DNA of 44,909 nucleotides from an uncultured Prevotellaceae bacterium (GTDB lineage Bacteria > Bacteroidota > Bacteroidia > Bacteroidales > Bacteroidaceae). Positions 15,810 through 25,441 of this stretch are shown piece by piece. The notes beneath the pieces were generated by a model. That model ran no database searches. It had not been told where the DNA came from and saw only the letters and a list, made by a program, of their open reading frames with translations. The translations under genes were made by a program, and so were the position numbers. The DNA is taken from positions 1 to 44,909 of the forward strand of contig CACXQL010000007.1 in the NCBI GenBank assembly GCA_902769805.1, given 5' to 3'. Position 1 is the stretch's first letter, and each line of letters starts with the position of its first letter.

Positions 15810-18274
15810 TTCTTCTCGTCTTTCTCTTCTGGAATATCGAATTTCAGTGGATTACTGACAATCTCATCTGTCAAGGCGAAGTTCCACACATCCTGAACAT
15901 TCTCCACATAATGGAAATTGACACCTTTCAGATACATCTCAGGAATCTCTTCAATGTCCTTTTGGTTATCACGGCACATAACGATATCTGTGATACCTGC
16001 GCGCTTGGCAGCAAGAATCTTCTCTTTAATGCCACCGACAGGCAACACCTTACCACGCAGGGTAATCTCACCCGTCATGGCAGTATTCTTACGTACCTTT
16101 CGCTGAGTCAGTGCAGAAGCTATCGATGTTGCTATGGTAATACCAGCAGACGGTCCGTCTTTCGGTGTTGCTCCTTCTGGTACATGGATATGGATATTCC
16201 AGTTGTCGAAGATACGATAGTCAATGCTAAGGATGTCAACATGTGCCTTCACATACTCTAAAGCGATGACGGCACTCTCCTTCATGACATCTCCAAGATT
16301 ACCTGTTAAAGTAAGTTTAGCGCCTTTTCCTTTGGAAAGAGACGTTTCTATAAACAATATCTCACCGCCTACGCTTGTCCATGCAAGACCAGTAACGACA
16401 CCAGCATAGGCATTACCCTGATAGATGTCACGATAGAAAGGTGGTTTTCCTAACAGTCCTTCAATTTCTGTTGGAGTAATCTTCAGGAATGGCAATTCTC
16501 CGTCTTTTGCCTTCTGGAATGCCATCTTCCGGAGGGCTTTGTTGATTTGTTTCTCTAACTGGCGTACACCACTTTCCCGAGTATATTGCTCTATAATCTT
16601 CTCAATGGCAGCCTTATTAAAGGTCAGTCCCTTATCATTCAGACCTGTATTCTCTTTCTCTTTCGGAATCAGATGACGTTTGGCAATCTCGTATTTCTCC
16701 TCTGTAATATAACCTGAGACCTCTATGATTTCCATACGATCGAGTAATGGTTTAGGTATGGTGCTGAGGTTATTAGCAGTAGCGATGAAGAGCACTTTGG
16801 AAAGATCGTAGTCCACATCCAGATAATTATCGTGGAATGCGTTGTTCTGTTCGGGGTCTAATACTTCCAACAAAGCAGAGGCTGGGTCACCATTGTGTGT
16901 CATCTGTGTTACCTTGTCTATCTCGTCAAGGATGAACACAGGATTACTAGAACCTGCCTTCTGGATATTCTTGATGATACGTCCAGGCATGGCACCGATA
17001 TAGGTACGACGGTGTCCGCGAATCTCAGCCTCATCATGCAGACCACCCAATGAAACACGTACATATTTACGATTCATTGCATCGGCAATAGACTTGCCAA
17101 GACTTGTTTTTCCTACTCCCGGAGGACCATAAAGACAGAGTATCGGTGATTTCAAGTCGCCTCTTAAAGAAAGAACTGCGATATACTCAAGGATACGTTC
17201 TTTTACCTTTTCCATTCCATAATGGTCGCGGTCTAATATCTTTTGGGCACGGTCGAGGTTTAGGTCATCAATAGTACACTCATCCCATGGCAGGGATACA
17301 AAGTTCTGCAGATAGGTGAGTTGGATATTAAACTCAGGACTTTGCGGATTTAACTGGTCAAGTTTGTCGGCCTCACGGTAGAAGATGCGTTCCACATCCT
17401 CACTCCAATGCTTTTCCGTAGCCTTCTCCATCAATTCCTTTTTCTCTGGAGAGCTCTCGTTACCCATCTCTGCCTGCAAGTTCTTGATCTGTTGCTGCAA
17501 GAAGTAATTACGTTGTTGTTCGTCAATATCATCACGAGTCTTGTTGCGGATGTCGAGTTTCAACGTCTGCAACTCAATCTCACGATTGACAATCTTCATA
17601 GTATTGAACAGGCGTTCCTTAATGGAGGCCATCATCAGCAGCATCATCTTCTCCTTAACAGAGAAGGGCAGGTTGCAACAGATAAAGTTCAATGCCATCA
17701 TATTGTTGTCAACATTCTTAATGGCAAAGGCTGCTTCTTCTGGAATCTCATCGTTGAGCTTAATATATTCAGCTGTCTGATTACGCAGGTCATCCATGGC
17801 AGTCTTGAACTCATGGTCATTCTTCTCAGGTTCAATCTCCGGTGCGATTTCCACATGTCCTACCAGATAAGGCTTATATTTTTGCAACTCTAACAGTCTG
17901 ATACGACCGAGTCCCTGAATAATGGCAGTGATATTACCATTCGGCAATGTCAGCAGCTTTAAGACCTTTGCAAAGACTCCCATATCATAAAGGTCTGCGC
18001 GAATAGGTTGTTCTGTTTCCGGATCACGCTGGCAGAACACGCCAATAACGGCATTCGACTTCTCTGCCATTCGAACGACCTTCATACTTGATTCTCTTCC
18101 TATCAGAATCGGGGTGATGACACCTGGGAATAACACGATATTACGAACAGCTAATATCGGGAGAGAGGTGGGGATTTCCACATTACTCAGGTCGCCATAA
18201 TCGCCTTCTACATCGGCAATCATAGAAAAAGACCTGTTTCTATTGTCCATATATAAATTGATTGTTTCTTCCAT
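15806..18274 (-). CDS. lon: ATP-dependent protease Lon
   Basis: 822 residues from the ATG at 18274 ([15 protein letters not shown]). An in-frame ATG at 18313 is rejected because the promoter TACCTTTG (18284-18291) lies inside that extension. N-terminal substrate-binding domain ([19 protein letters not shown]), coiled middle region, AAA+ with Walker [10 protein letters not shown] and Walker [10 protein letters not shown], then the S16 protease domain with catalytic Ser in DGPSAGI and Lys in [14 protein letters not shown]. Degrades damaged and regulatory proteins in the cytoplasm. First gene of a four-gene overlapping operon. Confidence 0.97.
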   Translation of the reverse strand: MEETINLYMDNRNRSFSMIADVEGDYGDLSNVEIPTSLPILAVRNIVLFPGVITPILIGRESSMKVVRMAEKSNAVIGVFCQRDPETEQPIRADLYDMGVFAKVLKLLTLPNGNITAIIQGLGRIRLLELQKYKPYLVGHVEIAPEIEPEKNDHEFKTAMDDLRNQTAEYIKLNDEIPEEAAFAIKNVDNNMMALNFICCNLPFSVKEKMMLLMMASIKERLFNTMKIVNREIELQTLKLDIRNKTRDDIDEQQRNYFLQQQIKNLQAEMGNESSPEKKELMEKATEKHWSEDVERIFYREADKLDQLNPQSPEFNIQLTYLQNFVSLPWDECTIDDLNLDRAQKILDRDHYGMEKVKERILEYIAVLSLRGDLKSPILCLYGPPGVGKTSLGKSIADAMNRKYVRVSLGGLHDEAEIRGHRRTYIGAMPGRIIKNIQKAGSSNPVFILDEIDKVTQMTHNGDPASALLEVLDPEQNNAFHDNYLDVDYDLSKVLFIATANNLSTIPKPLLDRMEIIEVSGYITEEKYEIAKRHLIPKEKENTGLNDKGLTFNKAAIEKIIEQYTRESGVRQLEKQINKALRKMAFQKAKDGELPFLKITPTEIEGLLGKPPFYRDIYQGNAYAGVVTGLAWTSVGGEILFIETSLSKGKGAKLTLTGNLGDVMKESAVIALEYVKAHVDILSIDYRIFDNWNIHIHVPEGATPKDGPSAGITIATSIASALTQRKVRKNTAMTGEITLRGKVLPVGGIKEKILAAKRAGITDIVMCRDNQKDIEEIPEMYLKGVNFHYVENVQDVWNFALTDEIVSNPLKFDIPEEKDEKK

Positions 18275-18283
18275 AATAGGTTG

Positions 18284-18314
18284 CAAAGGTACAAATAAGT
18301 GAGCAAAATACAAA
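18284..18314 (-). promoter_or_regulatory. Promoter of lon-tgt-lptG-rhlE
   Basis: Minus strand TTTG (18311-18314), 19 nt, TACCTTTG (18284-18291). It lies 10 nt before the chosen lon start, so the leader is only a few nt. No HrcA/CIRCE-type inverted repeat is seen. Confidence 0.8.
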
Positions 18315-18342
18315 AAGAAAACTGTTTTTTTCGGATATTCGC

Positions 18343-18373
18343 TTTGTATTTTGGAATAAAATGTCTATCTTCG
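18343..18373 (+). promoter_or_regulatory. Promoter of trmN6
   Basis: TTTG (18343-18346), 19 nt, TATCTTCG (18366-18373), one mismatch from TAnnTTTG. It covers the upstream ATG at 18361 and so supports the start at 18394. Confidence 0.65.
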
Positions 18374-18393
18374 CACCCCGAAAACGACGGCTA

Positions 18394-19053
18394 ATGTTTA
18401 AATTCAAACGATTTGCAGTAAGACAGGACCTATGTGCCATGAAGGTTGGCATGGACGGAGTGATGCTGGGGGTATGGTCTCTAGGCGGTAAGAGAATCTT
18501 GGATATCGGAACTGGTACAGGGCTGGTCGCCTTGATGATGGCACAGCGTTATCCGGAGGCAGCAATCGTAGGACTTGATATTGACGAAGGTGCTGTAGAA
18601 CAAGCAAAAGTGAATGTCAGCAATTCTTCCTTCGCTTCACAGATCGTCATTACGAGAGAAGCGGTTCAACAACATCAGGGGTTTTATGACGCTATCGTTT
18701 GTAATCCACCTTATTTCAGTGATTCCCTGAAGGCACCCGATCAACAAAGGAGCATCGCACGACATACGGATACGTTGAGTTATGCGGAACTGATGCAAGC
18801 CGCATACAGGATGTTGGCAGATGAAGGGGAATTCTCTGTAATCGTTCCTTTCGATTATAAGCAACAGATGGAAGACGAGGCGACTTTTATTGGATTCTTT
18901 CAGCATCGTATATTAGGAATCCGTACTGTAGAGAATAAACCGGCAAGGCGTTATTTACTTTCATTTGTGAAGCATCCTGTAGAGAAAGAGTTTCATATTA
19001 TTACCATTGGTGACGAAGAATACAAGACTCTGACTAGGGATTTCTACCTATGA
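18394..19053 (+). CDS. trmN6: tRNA1(Val) (adenine-37-N6)-methyltransferase
   Basis: 219 residues from MFKFKRFAVRQDLCAMKVGMDG; an earlier ATG at 18361 falls inside the promoter and is rejected. SAM-binding motif ILDIGTGTGLVALMMAQ near residues 31-47, acidic loop VGLDIDEGA, and the N6-adenine signature NPPYF near 105-110. Methylates A37 of tRNA(Val). Its stop overlaps the convergent lysozyme gene stop by 10 bp, with no terminator between them. Confidence 0.9.
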   Translation: MFKFKRFAVRQDLCAMKVGMDGVMLGVWSLGGKRILDIGTGTGLVALMMAQRYPEAAIVGLDIDEGAVEQAKVNVSNSSFASQIVITREAVQQHQGFYDAIVCNPPYFSDSLKAPDQQRSIARHTDTLSYAELMQAAYRMLADEGEFSVIVPFDYKQQMEDEATFIGFFQHRILGIRTVENKPARRYLLSFVKHPVEKEFHIITIGDEEYKTLTRDFYL

Positions 19054-20447
19054 TAACCTGTACGTACGAATTCAGCAAATTGTCCTTGATAACCGTTGAA
19101 TACATTGATATCAACATCTCCCGTAATACCTTGGACCTTACCTGTCGATGACAACTGCCAGTAGACCAATTTGACATCTGGCTTATATTCCCCATAGCGG
19201 GCAATCCATACATTATATTTCTTCTTGATATCCGTTGCTTTTGACATATGACGGAAAATGAAGTTCTGGTTGACATATAGAATAGGGCGCATATGCGTTC
19301 TTCGTTCCACATATTCCATAAAGATACGAATACGTCGCATAAGCTCATCATCACCAAGGGCTTCTATTTGTGACTCTGACGGTTCTACATCAAGGACCGG
19401 AGGAAAGTCACCTGGTCGGAACAAGGTGTTATTGACAAAATAGGTCGCTTGTTCCAATGCTGATGTTTTAATGGAAAAGAAATGATAGGCTCCAACATGG
19501 ATTCCCTGGGCACGGGCACTGGTGTAATCCTTGAGGAAATAACGGTTACGGATGGTTGTACCCTCAGTAGACTTGATGTATACGAATGAGACTGGAAATG
19601 TCTGCCCTCCGGCATCATGTCTTTTACCTAACGACAGGATTCTCATGTTTTTCCAATTGATATTGAAACGCTGTCGTCCTTTCTCGTGCTGATGACGTGA
19701 AATGTCAATACCATAGATTCGTTCTGTGGTATAGCGAAGCCGTTCACCCATAAAGCGTCCGTTCTTCCATTCTCCTACACGCAACTGGTGGTAAGGGGAT
19801 GACTCAAAGCCAAAACCGTTTCTTTTGTCATCTTTCCACAACCCTTCGTAATGACTGCCGTCGATAGAATGATATTGACCTTGTCCTGATGCCATCATTC
19901 GCTCATCCATCTGTCCTATATATAATCCTAACGTGTCAGTCCTTTTTGCAACTACAACGGTGTCATGCTCCCATAGTGCTCTCACAATTCTTCCCTTGTC
20001 ATCCTTTACAATTCCTCTTCCAGCCAATTCCCGTTGGATATGGAAATGACCTGCATACCATAATCCTCCTTTTACTTTGACAGCAACCATAGGACGTTGT
20101 CTGGCATGAATGGTATCATAGGTGTAATATTGTGTGGAGTCTTTCAATAAAAGGGCTTCTAAATATTGATGTCGCTGATAGAGCTTGGTGTGGTGGGCAG
20201 CAATTAAGTTGTAGCCCTCGTCAGCAACTTGATGACTTCGGAGGTAATACTGCATCTCTTCCATTTCATCTTTTGTCAATTGAAGTGCGTGGATAAGGGA
20301 GTCATCAGAAGGACGTAGGTGAACTGTCACAATCACTTTATCTCCTATTGCCATTGAACGTTTCGGATGAATCAATGGGGAAAAAGGATTTAGCAGTCCT
20401 AATAGGACAACTATACAAATATCAGCTATGGTAATGTGGCGTTTCAA
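19044..20447 (-). CDS. Exported GH25 lysozyme-like muramidase with MORN-like repeats
   Basis: About 467 residues. An N-terminal hydrophobic segment (ITIADICIVVLLGLL) serves as signal anchor or signal peptide. A middle domain follows, with two MORN-like units around residues 195-240 (HYEGLWKDDKRNGFGFE, GEWKNGRFMGE). GH25 domain from about 243: YGIDISRHQ, FVYIKSTEGTT, GAYHFF, VLDVEPSE and GDVDINVFNG supply the expected catalytic Asp and Glu residues. Should cleave peptidoglycan glycan chains. Start: no ATG fits; TTG at 20447 overlaps the nudC stop by 4 bp (TTGA) and has GGAGGA 9 nt upstream. TTG at 20468 (7 codons longer) is the alternative. Confidence 0.88.
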   Translation of the reverse strand: MKRHITIADICIVVLLGLLNPFSPLIHPKRSMAIGDKVIVTVHLRPSDDSLIHALQLTKDEMEEMQYYLRSHQVADEGYNLIAAHHTKLYQRHQYLEALLLKDSTQYYTYDTIHARQRPMVAVKVKGGLWYAGHFHIQRELAGRGIVKDDKGRIVRALWEHDTVVVAKRTDTLGLYIGQMDERMMASGQGQYHSIDGSHYEGLWKDDKRNGFGFESSPYHQLRVGEWKNGRFMGERLRYTTERIYGIDISRHQHEKGRQRFNINWKNMRILSLGKRHDAGGQTFPVSFVYIKSTEGTTIRNRYFLKDYTSARAQGIHVGAYHFFSIKTSALEQATYFVNNTLFRPGDFPPVLDVEPSESQIEALGDDELMRRIRIFMEYVERRTHMRPILYVNQNFIFRHMSKATDIKKKYNVWIARYGEYKPDVKLVYWQLSSTGKVQGITGDVDINVFNGYQGQFAEFVRTGYHR

Positions 20448-21190
20448 TTGTTCTGTTCCTCCAGCCAATGATCAATCAATTGTCGCGCGATAGAGAGCTT
20501 CTCGGGAATCTGTGGCAGATGGTCTTTGTCGAACCAAGACCCTTTCGACAGTTCAGACCGTTGAAGATGTATCTTGCCTCCATCATAATCTGCCATAAAG
20601 CCTACCATCAGGCCACAAGGGTAGGGCCATGGCTGCGATGCAAAATATACCAGATTCTTGATATGCAGTCCTGTCTCTTCCATAACTTCTCGGTGGACAG
20701 CCTCCTCCAAAGTCTCTCCTGTCTCCACAAAACCTGCCACCAATCCATAGAAGTCTGTTCGAAAATTCTTGGCATGTACAAGCAATACCTTGTCTTCTTT
20801 TCGCACTAACACAATGACTGCGGTTGCCAACTGTGGCCATATCTCTTTGCCACACTGTTCACACTTCTTTGAGATTGGGGTATCGAAATGCATAAGACCG
20901 CCACAGACTCCACAATATTTGGTGTTTGAATCCCAATACAAGAGTTCCTGGCATTTACCAGCTTTCAGATAATCTTCCGACGATAACTTATAGTAACTCT
21001 GTCGAAGACCGCACATCTCATAACGTTCCTGGTCAGTCACAGGATGATCGATACGATAGGCCTTGTCACCGTCAATGTCCATAACGGTGGTCCATGGCTT
21101 AACCTCTATAGGCGGTTCTGTCGGAATATGATAACCATCGTTGGTTTTCTCCAATACAAGGTCACTTTGACAAAAAACAAAATATCTCAT
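20444..21190 (-). CDS. nudC: NAD(+) diphosphatase, Nudix family
   Basis: 248 residues from MRYFVFCQSD (an ATG 5 codons upstream is less likely). N-terminal NudC-like domain, zinc ribbon CGVCG...CEQCG near residues 110-135, then a complete Nudix box GFVETGETLEEAVHREVMEE near 165-187 and the NudC tail SQPWPYPCGLMVGF that separates NADH pyrophosphatases from other Nudix enzymes. Hydrolyses NAD(H) and can remove NAD caps from RNA. Second gene of kdsB-nudC-lysozyme; 16 nt after kdsB. Confidence 0.93.
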   Translation of the reverse strand: MRYFVFCQSDLVLEKTNDGYHIPTEPPIEVKPWTTVMDIDGDKAYRIDHPVTDQERYEMCGLRQSYYKLSSEDYLKAGKCQELLYWDSNTKYCGVCGGLMHFDTPISKKCEQCGKEIWPQLATAVIVLVRKEDKVLLVHAKNFRTDFYGLVAGFVETGETLEEAVHREVMEETGLHIKNLVYFASQPWPYPCGLMVGFMADYDGGKIHLQRSELSKGSWFDKDHLPQIPEKLSIARQLIDHWLEEQNN

Positions 21191-21206
21191 TCTTTGAAGA
21201 CACAAA

Positions 21207-21956
21207 CTAATTCCTATTTACCTGCAAGAAATCCTCCGCCCGTTGTAAGTCTTCGGGCGTATCAATTCCAACAGTCTCCACATCGGTTATCCCAACACGA
21301 ATCTTATACCCGTTTTCTATCCAACGCAGTTGTTCCAGACTCTCTGCTTTTTCCAACGGAGACTGGGGTAATCGTGTGATTTCCCTTAGTATTTCTTTGC
21401 GATAAGCATAAAGACCTAAATGCTTGAGGAACGGATACTGCTGGAGCCAATCTTTCTGTTCTTTTCCACGGATAAAAGGAATAACGGAACGACTGAAATA
21501 AATGGCGAATCCTTGCTTATCTATAATAATCTTAGGAGAGTTGGGATTCATGACAGCTTCCAGGGTTTCAAAACGTTTTCCTAATGTACCTATCTGTGTC
21601 TGGGGATGATCAAAAAGCTGACAAAGTGTTGACAGCTGTGAAGGATGTACGAAAGGCTCATCACCTTGAATATTGATAATGACATCAGCATCCGTACCGA
21701 TTTTCTCCACAGCCTCTTCAATACGGTCGGTTCCACTTTTGTGATCAGCACGCGTCATGACCGCCTTACCACCAAAGCCACAGACTACGTCGAAGATACG
21801 CTGGTCATCTGTAGCGACATAGGCATCTTCCAATGCGCTGACCGCTTTTTCATAGACATGCTGTATAACTGGTTTCCCTCCAAGGAGTGCCAGCGGCTTG
21901 CCTGGAAAACGTGTCGATGCATAACGTGCAGGAATGATTCCAATAAACTTCATCAT
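21207..21956 (-). CDS. kdsB: 3-deoxy-manno-octulosonate cytidylyltransferase
   Basis: 249 residues. Starts MMKFIGIIPARYASTRFPGK, the CTP-binding loop; NIQGDEPF near residue 96 coordinates magnesium; the C-terminus GIDTPEDLQRAEDF is characteristic. Makes CMP-Kdo for lipopolysaccharide inner core. Promoter TACCTTTG at 21974-21981. The start may be the second Met (21953). Confidence 0.96.
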   Translation of the reverse strand: MMKFIGIIPARYASTRFPGKPLALLGGKPVIQHVYEKAVSALEDAYVATDDQRIFDVVCGFGGKAVMTRADHKSGTDRIEEAVEKIGTDADVIINIQGDEPFVHPSQLSTLCQLFDHPQTQIGTLGKRFETLEAVMNPNSPKIIIDKQGFAIYFSRSVIPFIRGKEQKDWLQQYPFLKHLGLYAYRKEILREITRLPQSPLEKAESLEQLRWIENGYKIRVGITDVETVGIDTPEDLQRAEDFLQVNRN

Positions 21957-21973
21957 AATCGTTTATTTTTCTG

Positions 21974-21981
21974 CAAAGGTA
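21974..21981 (-). promoter_or_regulatory. -7 promoter element of kdsB-nudC-lysozyme
   Basis: TACCTTTG on the minus strand, 17 nt upstream of the kdsB ATG. Divergent from the MORN-glgB promoter at 22022-22053. Confidence 0.7.
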
Positions 21982-22021
21982 CGAAATTATCTGTAAGTTG
22001 CGTTAATATACGCTAATAAAT

Positions 22022-22053
22022 TTTGATAGTCTCGGAAAAAAAGCATACCTTTG
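22022..22053 (+). promoter_or_regulatory. Promoter of MORN protein-glgB
   Basis: TTTG (22022-22025), 20 nt, TACCTTTG (22046-22053), 31 nt before the ATG at 22085. Confidence 0.8.
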
Positions 22054-22084
22054 TAGAGTTAACATGTAAAAAACGAAGACTATT

Positions 22085-23206
22085 ATGAACATTCGATATA
22101 TTATAACTACTCTTTTTATAACATCATCTCTGACGCTATACGCGCAGAAAATCACATTGGGTTCATGTACTACTGCAGACGGTGGCGAGTATCAAGGTGA
22201 GATGGTTGCAGGAAAGCCTCAAGGCAAGGGACGTGCTGTTTACAAGAATGGAGACTGGTATGAAGGAGAGTATGAGAAAGGCAAGCGGCAGGGAAAAGGT
22301 ACCTACACCTTTTCTGACGGTGAGAAATATGAAGGAGAATGGTTCCAAGACCATCAGCACGGACAGGGAACTTTCTATTTTCAGAATAATAATAAATATG
22401 TAGGACTTTGGTATTCTGATGAACAACAAGGTCACGGCATCATGTATTATTTCAACGGGGATGTCTATGACGGTCAGTGGAAAGCTGACAAACGCAACGG
22501 ACAAGGAACATACACGTTTAAGGGAGGTGCCTCCTATGTCGGACAATGGAAGGATGACATGAAGAGTGGTAAGGGTATTTTTACATGGCCGGACGGGTCC
22601 TCATACGACGGTCAGTATGAGAATAACCTCCGTCAGGGTAAAGGTGTGTTCCAATATTCCAATGGAGACCTTTATGTGGGGCAATGGAAGGAAGACACTC
22701 CCAATGGAAAAGGAATTTATAAATTCCAGAGTGGTGATGTTTATGAAGGTGACTATTATCAAGGTGAGCGCACCGGTCAAGGTGTGTTCCGTTATGCCAA
22801 TGGAGACAAGTATACAGGAAGCTTTGTCAATGGTGACAAGCAGGGAGAAGGTATGCTTGTCTGGAAGAACGGAAATGTATACCAGGGGCAGTGGAATCAA
22901 GACAAGCCTAATGGAAAAGGTAAGCTGACCATGAAAAACGGAGATGTCTTTGAAGGACAATTCAAGGATGGAACTATTCATGGAGAGGGTATAGCACGAT
23001 ATGCCGACGGTTCTAAGTTCAAGGGGCACTTCAAGGATGGCAAGCGTAATGGTCCTGCTATTGAACAGGACAAGGACGGTAAACGGTTTGAAGGGTCTTA
23101 CGTAGATGACCGACGTGACGGTCGTTTTGTAGAGAAGGATGCCAACGGTAATATCACCGCACAGGGTACATATACCCGTGGACGCAGGGAAGTAGATAAG
23201 AATTAA
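22085..23206 (+). CDS. Exported MORN-repeat protein, about 14 repeats
   Basis: 373 residues. Signal peptide about 1-21 (MNIRYIITTLFITSSLTLYA, cut before Q). The rest is nearly all MORN units of 23 residues, pattern Y-x-G-x-[WYF]-x(4)-x-G-x-G-x-[YF]-x-[FYW]-x-[DN]-G; fourteen can be counted from YQGEM near residue 38 to FEGSY near residue 340. No catalytic domain is visible. MORN repeats form elongated beta platforms that bind lipids or protein partners. Only 13 nt separate it from glgB, so the two are co-transcribed. It is divergent from the operon with the MORN/GH25 lysozyme. Function unknown. Confidence 0.9.
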   Translation: MNIRYIITTLFITSSLTLYAQKITLGSCTTADGGEYQGEMVAGKPQGKGRAVYKNGDWYEGEYEKGKRQGKGTYTFSDGEKYEGEWFQDHQHGQGTFYFQNNNKYVGLWYSDEQQGHGIMYYFNGDVYDGQWKADKRNGQGTYTFKGGASYVGQWKDDMKSGKGIFTWPDGSSYDGQYENNLRQGKGVFQYSNGDLYVGQWKEDTPNGKGIYKFQSGDVYEGDYYQGERTGQGVFRYANGDKYTGSFVNGDKQGEGMLVWKNGNVYQGQWNQDKPNGKGKLTMKNGDVFEGQFKDGTIHGEGIARYADGSKFKGHFKDGKRNGPAIEQDKDGKRFEGSYVDDRRDGRFVEKDANGNITAQGTYTRGRREVDKN

Positions 23207-23219
23207 TAAACATAATACT

Positions 23220-25295
23220 ATGGCAACAACCAAGAAGACTACGGTCAAGAAAACAGTCAAGAAAGTAATAAAGAGAAAAGAAGAACCTCAACACATTGGA
23301 CTGGTTAGAGATGATTCATGGCTCGAACCATTTGAAGATGCTATTCGTGGTCGCCATGACCATGCGGTATGGAAAATCAATCAGTTGACGCGTAATGGAA
23401 AGCAGACACTGTCACAGTTTGCTTCCGGTCACCTTTATTTCGGACTTCACAAGCTCGCCAAAGGATGGGTCTTCCGTGAGTGGGCACCAAATGCCACAGA
23501 GATTTATCTGATAGGTGATTTCAATAACTGGCAGGAGTCAGAGAAATTCAAGTGCAAGCGTATTGAAGGCACAGGCAACTGGGAGTTGAAACTTTCAGAA
23601 AAAGCCATTAAGCATGGGCAGCTTTACAAGATGAAAGTCAAGTGGAATGGGGGAGAAGGTGAGCGTATTCCTGCCTGGTGCCGTCGTGTCGTTCAGGACG
23701 ACCAGACCAAGATATTCTCTGCTCAAGTATGGAATCCCGAGCAGCCCTATGTATGGAAAAAGAAGAACTTCAAGCCCAGCAAGAACCCCTTGCTGATCTA
23801 TGAATGCCATGTGGGCATGTCACAAGATGCAGAGAAAGTCGGTACTTATAAGGAATTCACGAAGAATGTGCTGCCCCGTGTCAAGAAGGACGGATATAAT
23901 GCCATTCAGGTGATGGCTATTCAGGAGCACCCCTACTATGGCTCCTTTGGTTATCACGTATCCAGTTTCTTTGCTCCTTCCAGCCGTTTCGGTACCCCTG
24001 AGGATCTGAAGGAGATGATTGATACAGCCCATAAGATGGGTATTGCCGTGATTATGGACATCGTCCACTCTCATGCGGTGAAAAATGAAGTGGAAGGCTT
24101 AGGTAATCTGGCAGGCGACCCCAACCAGTATTTCTATCCTGGTGACCGCCATGAGCATCCGGCATGGGACTCCCTCTGTTTCGATTACGGAAAGGATGAC
24201 GTACTGCATTTCCTACTCTCCAATTGTAAGTATTGGCTGGAGGAATATAAGTTCGACGGTTTCCGCTTCGACGGTGTTACCTCTATGTTATATTATAGTC
24301 ACGGATTAGGTGAGGCTTTTGGCGGATATGGTGACTATTTCAATGGCCATGAGGATGATAATGCCATCTGTTATCTGACCCTTGCCAACTGCCTGATACA
24401 TGAAGTCAATCCCAATGCCATCACGATTGCCGAGGAGGTTTCCGGTATGCCGGGTCTCGCTGCTAAGTTTGAGGATGGTGGCTATGGATTCGATTACCGT
24501 ATGGCGATGAATATCCCCGACTATTGGATAAAGACCATCAAGGAAGTCCGCGACGAAGACATCAACGTCTGCAGTATCTTCTGGGAGGTCAAAAACCGTC
24601 GTCCTGACGAGAAAACCATTTCCTATTGTGAGAGTCACGACCAGGCGCTGGTGGGTGACAAGACCATCATCTTCCGTCTGATAGATGCCGATATGTACTG
24701 GCATTTCGCCAAGAAGGATGTGAACGATATCGCCCAGCGTGGTATTGCCCTCCATAAGATGATTCGTCTGGTGACGGCAGGAGCTATCAACGGTGGCTAC
24801 CTGAACTTTATGGGTAATGAGTTCGGACATCCAGAATGGATAGACTTCCCACGTGAGGGTAATGGATGGAGCTATAAGTATGCACGCCGTCAGTGGAATC
24901 TGGTAGACAACAAGGATCTCTGCTATCACTGGTTAGGTGACTTCGACCGTAAGATGCTGGAGGTTATCAAGAGTCAGAAGAATTTCCAGGCGACACCTGT
25001 GACGGAGATATGGCATGACGACGGGGACCAGGTGTTGTGCTATATGCGAGGTGACCTTGTGTTCGTATTTAACTTCTCACCGACGCGTTCATATACAGAC
25101 TATGGGTTCCTTGTACCGACAGGTTCTTATGAAGTAGTACTCAATACGGATGCGAAGGAGTTTGGAGGTAATGGGTTCGCAGATGACAGCATCACCCATT
25201 TCACCAACTATGATCCGTTATATGTGCAAGACCATAAGGAGTGGTTGAAACTCTATATCCCAGCCCGTTCCGCTGTCGTGTTGCGTAAGCTATAA
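23220..25295 (+). CDS. glgB: 1,4-alpha-glucan (glycogen) branching enzyme, GH13
   Basis: 691 residues. A Lys-rich tail (about residues 1-22, TTVKKTVKKVIKRKEE) precedes the CBM48 domain (VFREWAPNATEIYLIGDFNNW near 80-100) and the GH13 barrel. Catalytic nucleophile Asp in GFRFDGVTS near 345-353, acid Glu in IAEEVSG near 404-410, and stabilising His-Asp in ESHDQALVGDKT near 470. The domain order and length resemble the eukaryotic-type branching enzymes usual in Bacteroidetes, without the long N1 module of E. coli GlgB. Introduces alpha-1,6 branches into glycogen. No other glycogen genes are adjacent. Confidence 0.95.
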   Translation: MATTKKTTVKKTVKKVIKRKEEPQHIGLVRDDSWLEPFEDAIRGRHDHAVWKINQLTRNGKQTLSQFASGHLYFGLHKLAKGWVFREWAPNATEIYLIGDFNNWQESEKFKCKRIEGTGNWELKLSEKAIKHGQLYKMKVKWNGGEGERIPAWCRRVVQDDQTKIFSAQVWNPEQPYVWKKKNFKPSKNPLLIYECHVGMSQDAEKVGTYKEFTKNVLPRVKKDGYNAIQVMAIQEHPYYGSFGYHVSSFFAPSSRFGTPEDLKEMIDTAHKMGIAVIMDIVHSHAVKNEVEGLGNLAGDPNQYFYPGDRHEHPAWDSLCFDYGKDDVLHFLLSNCKYWLEEYKFDGFRFDGVTSMLYYSHGLGEAFGGYGDYFNGHEDDNAICYLTLANCLIHEVNPNAITIAEEVSGMPGLAAKFEDGGYGFDYRMAMNIPDYWIKTIKEVRDEDINVCSIFWEVKNRRPDEKTISYCESHDQALVGDKTIIFRLIDADMYWHFAKKDVNDIAQRGIALHKMIRLVTAGAINGGYLNFMGNEFGHPEWIDFPREGNGWSYKYARRQWNLVDNKDLCYHWLGDFDRKMLEVIKSQKNFQATPVTEIWHDDGDQVLCYMRGDLVFVFNFSPTRSYTDYGFLVPTGSYEVVLNTDAKEFGGNGFADDSITHFTNYDPLYVQDHKEWLKLYIPARSAVVLRKL

Positions 25296-25316
25296 GCATA
25301 TATATACAAAGAGTAT

Positions 25317-25349
25317 TAGGAAATAGAGCAATTTTTGTTCTATTTCCTA
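25317..25349 (+). terminator. Terminator of MORN-glgB
   Basis: TAGGAAATAGA / TCTATTTCCTA, 11-bp perfect stem extended inward by GCAA / TTGT pairs, 21 nt after the glgB stop. It is followed by ATTTGTTTTG. Confidence 0.75.
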
Positions 25350-25412
25350 TTTGTTTTGGTGTCCGTCATACATTTTTTTAGTAAATAAGTCATAAATTAC
25401 AGATAATTTATG

Positions 25413-25420
25413 TACTTTTG
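25413..25420 (+). promoter_or_regulatory. -7 promoter element of the dapA operon
   Basis: TACTTTTG, an exact TAnnTTTG match, 21 nt before the dapA ATG at 25442. It overlaps an earlier in-frame ATG (25418), which is therefore not the start. Confidence 0.7.
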
Positions 25421-25441
25421 CAAACGGAAATCGATTTTTTT

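Noticed and set aside
18275-18313. Longer N-terminus for Lon
   Set aside because: The region contains the TACCTTTG promoter and would start before the transcript.
22601-23260. Long hydrophobic reading frame antisense to the MORN gene
   Set aside because: It is the regular shadow of the repeated MORN codons on the other strand; it lacks a promoter and mirrors the 23-residue period.
25418-25441. Longer N-terminus for DapA
   Set aside because: The ATG overlaps the TACTTTTG promoter element, and MVHNIFKGLGIALITPF is the normal DapA start.
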